Shown: piece after piece, positions 8,315 through 15,053 of the stretch
How positions within the stretch are numbered: position 1 is the first letter of the stretch
How the letters are laid out: each line of letters opens with the position of its first letter
Source: Streptomyces sp. DH5
Lineage (GTDB): Bacteria; Actinomycetota; Actinomycetes; Streptomycetales; Streptomycetaceae
Length of the DNA: 64,000 nucleotides
Direction of reading: 5' to 3'
Assembly (NCBI RefSeq): GCF_020873915.1
Contig: NZ_JAHWGP010000035.1
Coordinates: 25,054-89,053, forward strand
Translations under genes and position numbers: made by a program
Notes under the pieces: generated by a model
Told to the model about the DNA's origin: nothing
What the model saw: only the letters and a program-made list of their open reading frames with translations
The model's database searches: none

Positions 8315-9270
8315 GCGGCGACGGGCCGCGCACCGTACGGGCCGGGGGCCGCACGGTGGAGATCCACCGGCCCGGCAAGGTGCTCTTCCCCGGAGGCGGG
8401 GACACCGGGGAGTACACCAAGGGCGACCTCGTCGACTACCACCTGGCGGTCGCCCCGTACATGCTGCCGCACCTGCGGGGGCGCCCGCTCATGCTGGACC
8501 GGCGCCCCGACGGTGTCGACGGTCCGTCGTTCATGCAGAAGAACACCCCGGACCACTACCCGGAGTGGATCACCCGCGCGGAGGTCGCCAAGGAGGGCGG
8601 CACCGTCACGCACACGGTGTGCGACAGTGCCGCCACCCTGCTCTACCTGGTCGACCAGGCGAGCATCACCCTGCACCGCTGGCTGTCCCGCACCGGCCCT
8701 CCCCGCTCCCGTCCGCGCTCGGGCGGGGGGTCCCCCCTCGGCCAGCCGGACCGGCTGGTGTTCGACCTCGACCCCTCGGTCGACGACTTCGAGACGGTGC
8801 GGGAGGCGGCGCGGCTGCTGGGGGAGCTGCTGGACGAGCTGAAGCTGCCCTCGGCGCTGATGACCACCGGCTCCCGCGGCCTGCACGTGATCGTGCCGCT
8901 GACCGGCAGGCACGACGCCGACGAGGTACGCGTCTTCGCCCGGGAGGTCGCCGACACCCTCGCCGGCGCCCACCCCGACCGGCTCACCACAGCCGCCCGC
9001 AAGAAGGACCGCGGCGACCGGCTCTACCTCGACGTGCAGCGCAACGCCTACGCGCAGACCGCCGTCGCCCCCTGCACGGTCCGTGCCCTGCCCGGCGCGC
9101 CCGTCGCCGTGCCCGTCTCCTGGGAGCAGCTGGACGATCCGGCGCTGCACGCCCGTCGCTGGACGGTCGCGAACGCCGTGGAACAGGTCCGCAGCGACCC
9201 GTGGGCCGGGCTGCTGAGCCGGGGACGTTCCCTGGCCCCGGCCCGTCGGCGGCTCGCCGGACTGCGCTGA
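8311..9270 (+). CDS. LigD-type DNA polymerase/primase, stand-alone (AEP family)
   Basis: A 319-residue archaeo-eukaryotic-primase-type polymerase equal to the polymerase domain of LigD, used in bacterial non-homologous end joining to fill or extend broken ends with ribonucleotides. It shows the LDRRPDGVDG and SFMQKN region, the metal-binding VFDLDPS motif (about residues 150-156), GSRGLHVIVPL and the ARKKDRGDRLYLDVQRNAYAQT-type block split across 230-250. No ligase, nuclease or Ku gene is nearby, so it would act with partners encoded elsewhere. GTG at 8311 overlaps the transketolase stop. A 17-residue low-complexity insertion just before the catalytic motif is unusual (see repeat entry). Confidence 0.85.
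   Translation: MSGDGPRTVRAGGRTVEIHRPGKVLFPGGGDTGEYTKGDLVDYHLAVAPYMLPHLRGRPLMLDRRPDGVDGPSFMQKNTPDHYPEWITRAEVAKEGGTVTHTVCDSAATLLYLVDQASITLHRWLSRTGPPRSRPRSGGGSPLGQPDRLVFDLDPSVDDFETVREAARLLGELLDELKLPSALMTTGSRGLHVIVPLTGRHDADEVRVFAREVADTLAGAHPDRLTTAARKKDRGDRLYLDVQRNAYAQTAVAPCTVRALPGAPVAVPVSWEQLDDPALHARRWTVANAVEQVRSDPWAGLLSRGRSLAPARRRLAGLR
8694..8747 (+). repeat. In-frame GC palindromic insertion inside the LigD-type polymerase gene
   Basis: Relatives pass almost directly from LHxWLSR to PDRLVFDLDP. Here about 17 extra residues (TGPPRSRPRSGGGSPLG) intervene. The DNA contains GGGGGGTCCCCCC (8725-8737) and CTCCCGTCCGCGCTCGGGC, resembling the short palindromic repeats scattered in Streptomyces intergenic DNA. 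The reading frame is kept. The origin as an inserted repeat is inference. Confidence 0.5.
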
Positions 9271-9286
9271 GCGGGGTGTGTCCGCT

Positions 9287-9311
9287 CCGTCCGGATGTGC
9301 CATCCGGACGG
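9287..9311 (+). terminator. Hairpin after the ndh-tkt-ligD-type operon
   Basis: Perfect 10-bp stem CCGTCCGGAT / ATCCGGACGG with a 5-base loop, 16 bases past the stop at 9270. There is no T-tract, as is usual in Streptomyces. It separates the operon from the gas-vesicle genes. Confidence 0.65.
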
Positions 9312-9376
9312 GGCAACCGGGTGAGTCCGGGAGGTTTGGCGAACGGACTTGCGGCCACACGGAGGGGGAGGTGGCC

Positions 9377-9748
9377 ATGTCGAACACGAAAAACACTGAA
9401 GAGTCACAGGATTCACAGGAATCCCACGACTCGCAGAAGTCCCGGAAGCAGACCGACGACAACAGAGGCACCAAACGGCCCAGCCCCATGGAGGTGCTGC
9501 GCCAGGCGCGCGGGCAGCTCGCGGAACTCACCGGTATGGAGGCCGAGTCCGTGTCGTCCTTCGAGCAGACGGAGGAGGGCTGGGCGCTCGAGGTGGAGGT
9601 CCTCGAACTCGAGCGGGTCCCCGACACGATGAGCCTGATGGCGAGCTACCAGGTCGAGCTCGACCCGGACGGGCAGCTCACCGGGTACCGGCGGGTCCGC
9701 CGCTACGAGCGGGGCCGTTCCGACGCGCGCGGGTCCGGCGGCCGTTAG
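9377..9748 (+). CDS. gvpO: Gas vesicle protein GvpO
   Basis: A 123-residue protein. The first 40 residues are polar and disordered (Ser/Gln/Asp/Lys-rich); from RPSPMEVLRQARGQLAELTG onward it matches GvpO, with the conserved EGW.LEVEVLELERVPDTMSLMA block and YRRVRRYERG end. GvpO is needed for vesicle formation in haloarchaea, where it affects gvpA expression; its role in Streptomyces is unknown. ATG at 9377 follows GGAGGGGGAGG. It opens the gvp cluster, 46 bases before gvpA. Confidence 0.9.
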   Translation: MSNTKNTEESQDSQESHDSQKSRKQTDDNRGTKRPSPMEVLRQARGQLAELTGMEAESVSSFEQTEEGWALEVEVLELERVPDTMSLMASYQVELDPDGQLTGYRRVRRYERGRSDARGSGGR

Positions 9749-9794
9749 GCCGCCCGGCCGTACACACACCCAGACACAAGGAGGAACAGTCGGA

Positions 9795-10229
9795 ATGACA
9801 GTCGTACCGGCACAACAGTCCGGCGGTGGGGGCGGCAGCAGCGGCCTCTACGACGTGCTTGAGCTTGTCCTGGACAGGGGGCTCGTCATCGACGCATTCG
9901 TGCGCGTGTCCCTGGTCGGCATCGAGATCCTGAAGATCGACGTGCGTGTCGTCGTCGCCAGCGTCGACACCTATCTCCGCTTCGCCGAGGCGTGCAACCG
10001 TCTCGACCTGGAGGCCGGGCCCCGCAAGAGCCCGGGCCTGCCCGAGATAGTCGGCGAGGTCACCGAGTCCGGTGCCCGCGGCAAGTCCAAGGGCGCCCTC
10101 TCCGGTGCCGCCGAGACCATCTCCGACGCCTTCAAGCAGACACGTGACGACGGGTCCGAGGAAGAGACCCGGTCCCGTCCGCGAGCCCGCAAGAGCACCG
10201 CCGCCCGCCGTAAGGAGGAGCAGGAGTGA
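9795..10229 (+). CDS. gvpA: Gas vesicle structural protein GvpA, C-terminally extended
   Basis: Residues about 16-75 carry the GvpA core: SSGLYDVLELVLDRGLVIDA, then FVRVSLVGIEILKIDVRVVV and ASVDTYLRFAEACNRLDLE. This amphipathic beta-hairpin polymerises into the gas-permeable protein shell. Unlike cyanobacterial GvpA of about 70 residues, it has a further tail of about 70 residues rich in Lys, Arg, Ser and Glu, which would project from the shell. AAGGAGGAACAG precedes the ATG. Its stop overlaps gvpF (GTGA). Confidence 0.93.
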   Translation: MTVVPAQQSGGGGGSSGLYDVLELVLDRGLVIDAFVRVSLVGIEILKIDVRVVVASVDTYLRFAEACNRLDLEAGPRKSPGLPEIVGEVTESGARGKSKGALSGAAETISDAFKQTRDDGSEEETRSRPRARKSTAARRKEEQE

Positions 10230-10999
10230 GCACCTACGTCTACGGCATCACGGCGGCGACGCACCCGTCGCTGCCGGAGGGCATGGGCGGGGTCGGCGAC
10301 CCCTCGCGCCCGGTACGCGTCCTGCGGCAGGGCGAGCTGGCGGCCGTCGTCAGCGACGCCCCCGACGGGCTCCGCCCCAAGCGCAGGGAACTGCTCGCCC
10401 ACCAGAACGTGCTCAGTGAGATCGGCGCGGCCGGCTGTGTGCTGCCCATGCGGTTCGGCAGCGTCGCCCCGGACGACGACTCCGTCACCGGCGTCCTCGC
10501 CGAGCGCGCCGAGCACTACCTGGAGCGGCTGCGCGCGCTGGACGACCGGGTCGAGTACAACATCAAGGCCAATCACGTGGAGGAAGCCGTACTCCACCAC
10601 GTGATGGCGGGGAACCCGGAGATCCGCTCCCTCGCGGAGGCCAACCGCCAGTCCGGCGGCGGCAGTTACGAGGACAAGATCCGCCTCGGTGAGATGGTCG
10701 CCGCGGCGGTCAAGGACCGGGAGTCCGAGGACGGCACCGCGCTGGAGCAGGCGCTGGAAGGAGCCGCCGACGCCGTGAGCGTGGGCCCCGAGTCCACGGG
10801 CTGGCTCGCCAACGTCTCCTACCTGGTGAAGCGGGAGTCGGCGGAGGACTTCCTGGCCGCGGTGGAGCAGGTCCGCAAGGACATGCCCCACGTCGAGATC
10901 CGTCTGAACGGACCGCTCCCCCCGTACAGCTTCGTCGAGCCCGGACCGTCCGAGCCGGCGGGCACCGCGGCCGGTGGAGCGCACACCGAGGCGGGGTGA
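10226..10999 (+). CDS. gvpF: Gas vesicle protein GvpF
   Basis: A 257-residue member of the GvpF/GvpL family, accessory proteins that bind GvpA at the start of vesicle assembly. It starts with the family hallmark TYVYGIT, has LLAHQNVLSEI and VLPMRFGSVAPDD in the first domain, and NVSYLVKRESAEDFLAAVEQV followed by RLNGPLPPYSFV at the end, which closes the ferredoxin-like second domain. GTG at 10226 overlaps the gvpA stop. gvpL in the same cluster is its paralogue. Confidence 0.92.
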   Translation: MSTYVYGITAATHPSLPEGMGGVGDPSRPVRVLRQGELAAVVSDAPDGLRPKRRELLAHQNVLSEIGAAGCVLPMRFGSVAPDDDSVTGVLAERAEHYLERLRALDDRVEYNIKANHVEEAVLHHVMAGNPEIRSLAEANRQSGGGSYEDKIRLGEMVAAAVKDRESEDGTALEQALEGAADAVSVGPESTGWLANVSYLVKRESAEDFLAAVEQVRKDMPHVEIRLNGPLPPYSFVEPGPSEPAGTAAGGAHTEAG

Positions 11000-11003
11000 C
11001 GTC

Positions 11004-11267
11004 ATGGGCCTGATCTCGGAGGTGCTGCTGCTGCCGTTCGCCCCGGTGCGCGGCAGCGCCTGGGCCGTCCGGCAGGTGCTGCAGGAAGCGGAGCGTATCT
11101 ACTACGACCCCGCGACCATCCGCGCCGAGCTGGCCCGACTGGAAGAACTGCTGGAAGCCGGAGAGATCACCGAGGAGGAGTTCGACCGGCAGGAGGACGA
11201 ACTCCTCGACCGGTTGGAGACCGCGACGCGCACAGGCGCGGGTAGTGGGGATGGGACGGCACGATGA
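11004..11267 (+). CDS. gvpG: Gas vesicle protein GvpG
   Basis: An 87-residue mostly helical protein with the GvpG signature: LLLPFAPVRGSAWAVRQVLQEAE, then YYDPATIRAELARLEELLEAGEITEEEFDRQED read in two halves around residue 45. GvpG belongs to the GvpA-to-O accessory set needed for assembly. The ATG lies four bases after the gvpF stop, and its own stop overlaps gvpY (ATGA). Confidence 0.92.
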   Translation: MGLISEVLLLPFAPVRGSAWAVRQVLQEAERIYYDPATIRAELARLEELLEAGEITEEEFDRQEDELLDRLETATRTGAGSGDGTAR

Positions 11268-11872
11268 ATCGAACGGGAATGGGCCTCGCGATCGGGGCCG
11301 GATATCTCCTCGGACGCACCAAGAAGCTCAAGATGGCGCTCGCCGTCGGCGGGCTGGTGGCGGGAAAGAAGCTGAACCTCAGCCCCAAGATGGTCGCCGA
11401 ACTGGTGTCCCAGCAGCTGCGTGACAATCCGCAGTTCAAGGAGCTGGGCGATCAGCTGCGCGGTGACCTGCGCGGTGTCGGCAAGGCCGCCTCCGGCGCG
11501 CTGGTCGAGCGGCAGCTCGGTTCGCTCGCCGACCGGCTGCACGGCCGGACCGCCTCCGTGCGCGACCAGCTCGACGGCGGCGGCCCGCAGGACCGGGCGG
11601 ACGACGAGGACGTCGACGACGAGCCGGAGGAGCAGGACCGCGGGCAGCCTCGCGACGAGGACCGGGACGAGGACCGGGACGAGGACCGCGACGAGGACCG
11701 GCCCTCCGCCAGGAAGGCCGCCGCCAAGAAGGCGCCGGCGAAGAAGGCCGCACCGGCGAAGAAGGCCGCGGCCAAGCGGACGGCACCCGCGAAGAAGACG
11801 GCCGCGAAGAAGACCGCGTCCGCCTCCCGGGGCGCCCGCTCCCGCACGTCGAAGGGAGGCGGTGAACGATGA
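11264..11872 (+). CDS. gvpY: Gas vesicle cluster protein GvpY (acidic then histone-like tail)
   Basis: A 202-residue protein found only in actinobacterial gvp clusters; function unknown. Residues 1-40 are a hydrophobic Gly-rich segment (GMGLAIGAGYLLGRTKK, MALAVGGLVAGKK) that could be membrane- or shell-associated. Residues 45-105 form a helical region (VAELVSQQLRDNPQFKEL). Then comes an acidic stretch with four DEDR units (about 131-146) and a C-terminal 55-residue Lys/Ala/Pro tail of KKAPAKKA type like histone H1. It is coupled by ATGA overlaps to gvpG and gvpZ. The next gene ends in a strongly acidic tail, which suggests the two proteins may attract each other. Confidence 0.82.
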   Translation: MNRTGMGLAIGAGYLLGRTKKLKMALAVGGLVAGKKLNLSPKMVAELVSQQLRDNPQFKELGDQLRGDLRGVGKAASGALVERQLGSLADRLHGRTASVRDQLDGGGPQDRADDEDVDDEPEEQDRGQPRDEDRDEDRDEDRDEDRPSARKAAAKKAPAKKAAPAKKAAAKRTAPAKKTAAKKTASASRGARSRTSKGGGER

Positions 11873-13128
11873 GCGAGACCCTCGGAAAGGCCGGCTCCGC
11901 CGCGCGTGACAACGTGAACGGCGCCTCGAAGAACCCGCTCGCCGACATCGCCCACAGCGAGGCGGCGGACCGGCTCAAGGCGGAACTGCAGGACTACCTC
12001 GCCGCCCAGGCCACCCGCATGCTGAGCGGGCTCGGCCACAAGCTCGGCGAGACCACGAACAAGCTGAACGACATCGCGGAGGGCAACAGCCCGGGCTTCG
12101 CCAAGCTGGCCGTCGACGGCGGCCGCAAGCTCGCCGAGGGCAAGAGCCCGCTGCGCAGCGCCGTCGAGGTCGGCGCCTCACGGGTCAAGGACAACGTGAT
12201 GGACAAGGTGAAGGGCCTGGGCGGAGGCGGGAAGAGCAAGCGCAAGCGCTCCTCCGGCAACAAGCCCACCGTCATCATCGAGCACATCGACGTCGGGGTG
12301 CCGCTGCGCACGGCCTACGACCAGTGGACCCAGTACCAGGACTTCAGCACCTTCGCCAAGGGCGTCAAGAGCGCCAACAAGAGCGACGACACCACCTCGG
12401 ACTGGCAGGCGAAGATCTGGTGGTCCAACCGGAGCTGGAAGGCGAAGACCACCGAGCAGGTCCCCGACGACCGCATCGCCTGGTCCTCCGAGGGCGCCAA
12501 GGGCACGACCAAGGGCGTCGTCTCCTTCCACCGCATCGCCGACAACCTCACGCGGGTCCTGCTGGTCATCGAGTACTACCCGTCGGGCTTCTTCGAGAAG
12601 ACCGGCAACATCTGGCGCGCCCAGGGCCGCCGTGCCCGGCTCGACCTGAAGAACTTCGCCCGCTTCATCACCCTCAAGGGCGAGGCCGAGGACAGCTGGC
12701 GGGGAGAGATCCGCGACGGTGAGGTCGTCCGCAGCCACGAGGACGCGCTGGCCGAGGAGGAGGAGGCGGAGTCCGGGGACACCGAATCCGACGAGCCGGA
12801 GGAGGACGGCGAAGCGGAGGAGGACGGCGAACCGACCGACGAGTACGCCGAGGACGAGGACTCCGAGGGCGCCGAGGACTCGGCGTACGAGGACGAGGAC
12901 GAGGACGGCGCCGGACCCGACGACGGGTACGAGGAGCCCGAAGCCGGGGAGGCCGAGGAGTCCGCGGAGGAGCCCGCCGACGACGGGTCCGAGGACGACG
13001 AGTACGAGGACGACGAGTACGAGGCCGAGGAGGGCGAGGCCGAGGCGGAGAACGGCGAGCCGCGGTCCGAGGACGAGGAAGAGTACGAGGACGAGGACGA
13101 GCGCGAAGAGAGCCGGAGCCGGCGATGA
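11869..13128 (+). CDS. gvpZ: Gas vesicle cluster protein GvpZ, SRPBCC domain with acidic tail
   Basis: A 419-residue protein in three parts. Residues 1-130 are helical and Ala/Lys-rich. About 138-285 is a START-like SRPBCC (polyketide-cyclase/coenzyme Q-binding type) domain: TVIIEHIDVGVPLRTAYDQW, WSSEGAKGTTKGVVSFH, and TRVLLVIEYYPSGFFEK. From about residue 298 the tail is over half Glu and Asp with Tyr and Gly. SRPBCC domains hold hydrophobic ligands or act as partner-binding modules; no function is established in gas-vesicle work that I know of. It overlaps gvpY and gvpJ by four bases each. Confidence 0.83.
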   Translation: MSETLGKAGSAARDNVNGASKNPLADIAHSEAADRLKAELQDYLAAQATRMLSGLGHKLGETTNKLNDIAEGNSPGFAKLAVDGGRKLAEGKSPLRSAVEVGASRVKDNVMDKVKGLGGGGKSKRKRSSGNKPTVIIEHIDVGVPLRTAYDQWTQYQDFSTFAKGVKSANKSDDTTSDWQAKIWWSNRSWKAKTTEQVPDDRIAWSSEGAKGTTKGVVSFHRIADNLTRVLLVIEYYPSGFFEKTGNIWRAQGRRARLDLKNFARFITLKGEAEDSWRGEIRDGEVVRSHEDALAEEEEAESGDTESDEPEEDGEAEEDGEPTDEYAEDEDSEGAEDSAYEDEDEDGAGPDDGYEEPEAGEAEESAEEPADDGSEDDEYEDDEYEAEEGEAEAENGEPRSEDEEEYEDEDEREESRSRR

Positions 13129-13466
13129 CCACCCCCAGTCGGCTCCCCGACCCGTACGGCCAGGGCAGCAGCGCCAATCTCGCCGACATCCTGGAGAGGG
13201 TGCTGGACAAGGGCATCGTGATCGCGGGTGACATCCGCATCAACCTGCTCGACATCGAGCTGCTCACGATCAAGCTGCGCCTGGTCGTCGCCTCCGTCGA
13301 CAAGGCGAAGGAGATGGGGATCGACTGGTGGGAGTCCGACCCGGCGCTGTCCTCTCGGGCACGCCGCGACGAACTGGCTCGGGAGAACGCCGAGTTGCGC
13401 GAGCGGCTGGCCCGGCTGGAGGAACTGGAACTGGAGCCCCGTCGCGCACAGGAGGAGAGCACGTGA
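13125..13466 (+). CDS. gvpJ: Gas vesicle protein GvpJ
   Basis: A 113-residue GvpA-like minor shell protein. The core NLADILERVLDKGIVIAGDI, then RINLLDIELLTIKLRLVVASV parallels GvpA, and the end is a heptad-like helix (ARENAELRERLARLEELELE) that GvpA lacks. GvpJ proteins are thought to help nucleate or cap vesicles. Coupled by ATGA and GTGA overlaps on both sides. Confidence 0.9.
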   Translation: MTTPSRLPDPYGQGSSANLADILERVLDKGIVIAGDIRINLLDIELLTIKLRLVVASVDKAKEMGIDWWESDPALSSRARRDELARENAELRERLARLEELELEPRRAQEEST

Positions 13467-14242
13467 CCGGACTGCGGTACGTCTACGCGGTCTGCCGCCC
13501 CTTCGGCACGCCGTTGCAGGCGCAGCTGACGGGGGTCGGCGGCGATCCGCCCCGGCTGCTGCCGCACGGTGACCTGGTGGCGGTGGTCAGCCACGTGCCC
13601 GAGGGGGACTTCGCGGAGGAGCCGCTGCGCGCGCACCTGGAGGACCTCGACTGGCTGACCGCGGTGGCCCGCGCCCACCAGGGCGTGATCGACGCGCTCA
13701 CCACCGTCACGACCCCGCTGCCGCTGCGGCTCGGCACCGTGTTCCGCGACGACAGCGGCGTGCGGACGATGATCGAGGCGCGGGGGGAGGACTTCCAGCG
13801 CACCCTGGACCGGCTGGAGGGCCGGGTCGAATGGGGCGTGAAGGTGTTCCTCGAGGCGGAGCGGGAGCCGCAGGCTCCCGCTCCGCCGGCACCGAAGCCC
13901 GCCTCCGGGCGGGACTACCTCCGGCAGCGGCGTCAGCAGACGAAAGCGCGGGACGACGCATGGCAGCAGGCCGAGGTCTTCGCGACCGATCTGCACCGCG
14001 TCCTGTCCCAGAGCGCCGAGGACTCCCGGCTGCACGCTCCGCAGAACCCCGCCCTCTCCGGGGCCTCCGGGCGCAATGTGCTCAACGCCGCGTACCTCGT
14101 GCCGCGCGTGAAGTCCGAGGAATTCGTGGAACGGGTGGACCGGACGAAGGACGGAATTCCCGGAATACGCGTCGAACTCACCGGCCCCTGGGCGGCCTAT
14201 TCGTTCGCCGGTGAGGAATCCGCCGGGAAGGAGGACGCGTGA
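13463..14242 (+). CDS. gvpL: Gas vesicle protein GvpL (GvpF/L family)
   Basis: A 259-residue paralogue of gvpF. It opens GLRYVYAVCRPFG, has HQGVIDALTTVTTPLPLRLGTVFRDD in two parts around residue 80, and ends VLNAAYLVPRVKSEEFVERV then VELTGPWAAYSFAG. The middle has a Pro/Ala linker and a charged stretch absent from gvpF. GTG at 13463 overlaps the gvpJ stop. It probably joins GvpF in the accessory complex that guides GvpA. Confidence 0.9.
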   Translation: MTGLRYVYAVCRPFGTPLQAQLTGVGGDPPRLLPHGDLVAVVSHVPEGDFAEEPLRAHLEDLDWLTAVARAHQGVIDALTTVTTPLPLRLGTVFRDDSGVRTMIEARGEDFQRTLDRLEGRVEWGVKVFLEAEREPQAPAPPAPKPASGRDYLRQRRQQTKARDDAWQQAEVFATDLHRVLSQSAEDSRLHAPQNPALSGASGRNVLNAAYLVPRVKSEEFVERVDRTKDGIPGIRVELTGPWAAYSFAGEESAGKEDA

Positions 14243-14427
14243 CCGTCGTCGAACGCCGCGAGATAGCCCTGGTGGACCTGCTCGACCGGCTGCTGGCCGG
14301 CGGGGTCGTCATCACGGGCGACATCACCCTGCGCATCGCGGACGTCGACCTGGTCCGTATCGACCTCAACGCGCTCATCAGCTCGGTGAACGCACAGGTC
14401 CCGTCGCCCTTCGAGGAGTCGCTGTGA
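14239..14427 (+). CDS. gvpS: Gas vesicle protein GvpS (short GvpA-like)
   Basis: A 62-residue protein that is essentially only the GvpA fold: EIALVDLLDRLLAGGVVITG, DITLRIADVDLVRIDLNAL and ISSVNA. It is a minor shell or assembly component by homology. Start and stop overlap gvpL and gvpK by four bases. Confidence 0.9.
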   Translation: MTVVERREIALVDLLDRLLAGGVVITGDITLRIADVDLVRIDLNALISSVNAQVPSPFEESL

Positions 14428-14747
14428 CGGCCGCCCCCGACCACGACGACCGTGTCGAGCCCCACGGCAGCCGGCGCAAGCGGCTCGACCTGGAACCGGA
14501 CACGGTCGAAAGGGACTTGATCAAACTGGTGCTCACCGTCGTCGAGTTGCTGCGCCAGCTGATGGAGCGTCAGGCGGTGCGCCGCTTCGACGAGGGCGGT
14601 CTGACCGAGGAGCAGGAGGAGCGGGTCGGGCTCACCCTCATGCTCCTGGAGGACCGGATGGCGGAGCTGCGGAACCGCTACGGACTGCGGCCCGAGGACC
14701 TGAACCTGGACCTCGGGCCGCTCGGGCCGCTGCTTCCGAGGGACTGA
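14424..14747 (+). CDS. gvpK: Gas vesicle protein GvpK
   Basis: A 107-residue accessory protein. The GvpK core is clear: RLDLEPDTVERDLIKLVLTV, VELLRQLMERQAVRRFDEG, LTEEQEERVGLTLMLLEDRM, and DLNLDLGPLGPLL. GTG at 14424 overlaps the gvpS stop. It is the last gene of the cluster and is followed by two hairpins. Confidence 0.92.
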   Translation: MTAAPDHDDRVEPHGSRRKRLDLEPDTVERDLIKLVLTVVELLRQLMERQAVRRFDEGGLTEEQEERVGLTLMLLEDRMAELRNRYGLRPEDLNLDLGPLGPLLPRD

Positions 14748-14752
14748 GCTCC

Positions 14753-14777
14753 CCGCGGGGGACCGGGTCCCCCGCGG
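14753..14777 (+). terminator. First hairpin after gvpK
   Basis: Perfect 11-bp stem CCGCGGGGGAC / GTCCCCCGCGG with loop CGG, six bases beyond the gvpK stop. No T-tract. Confidence 0.7.
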
Positions 14778-14800
14778 TCGGCTCGCCCCGCATGAAGGAA

Positions 14801-14838
14801 TTCCCCGGGACCGTGTCCCGGGGAACTCTTTTCTTTCC
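14801..14838 (+). terminator. Intrinsic terminator of the gas-vesicle operon
   Basis: An 11-bp perfect stem TTCCCCGGGAC / GTCCCGGGGAA (loop CGT, 14801-14825) is followed by CTCTTTTCTTTCC. A U-rich tract is rare in this genome, so this is the clearest factor-independent terminator in the window. Confidence 0.85.
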
Positions 14839-14840
14839 GC

Positions 14841-15011
14841 TCACCACCTGTACCAGCGGCCCCTGCCTCCGCCTGCCGACGTGCTGCGCATGAAGAACCC
14901 CAGCAGCCACACGATGAGGACCGCCAGTGCGATCCACCAGAGGACCTTTACCGCGAATCCGGCTCCGAAAAGGATCAGAGCCAACAGCAGGACCAGCAGA
15001 ATGGGAACCAT
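14841..15011 (-). CDS. Small hydrophobic membrane protein
   Basis: A 56-residue protein: two hydrophobic stretches (about residues 2-20, VPILLVLLLALILFGAGFAV, and 24-41, WWIALAVLIVWLLGFFM) joined by a single Lys, then a short Gly/Arg tail ending RGRWYRW. Many Streptomyces encode such a 'hydrophobic protein', related to the lmo0937 type; its function is unknown. AGGAGG (minus strand) lies seven bases before the ATG at 15011, which supports translation. Its 3' end abuts the gvp terminator, which may serve both directions. Confidence 0.8.
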   Translation of the reverse strand: MVPILLVLLLALILFGAGFAVKVLWWIALAVLIVWLLGFFMRSTSAGGGRGRWYRW

Positions 15012-15053
15012 GATGTCAACCTCCTGACCCTCTGATTGCCCGGATCAGGCGAT

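Noticed and set aside
9312-9376. SigB-type promoter for gvpO
   Set aside because: Only GGGTGA is present and no GNNT lies at 14-16 bases, so I could not support one.
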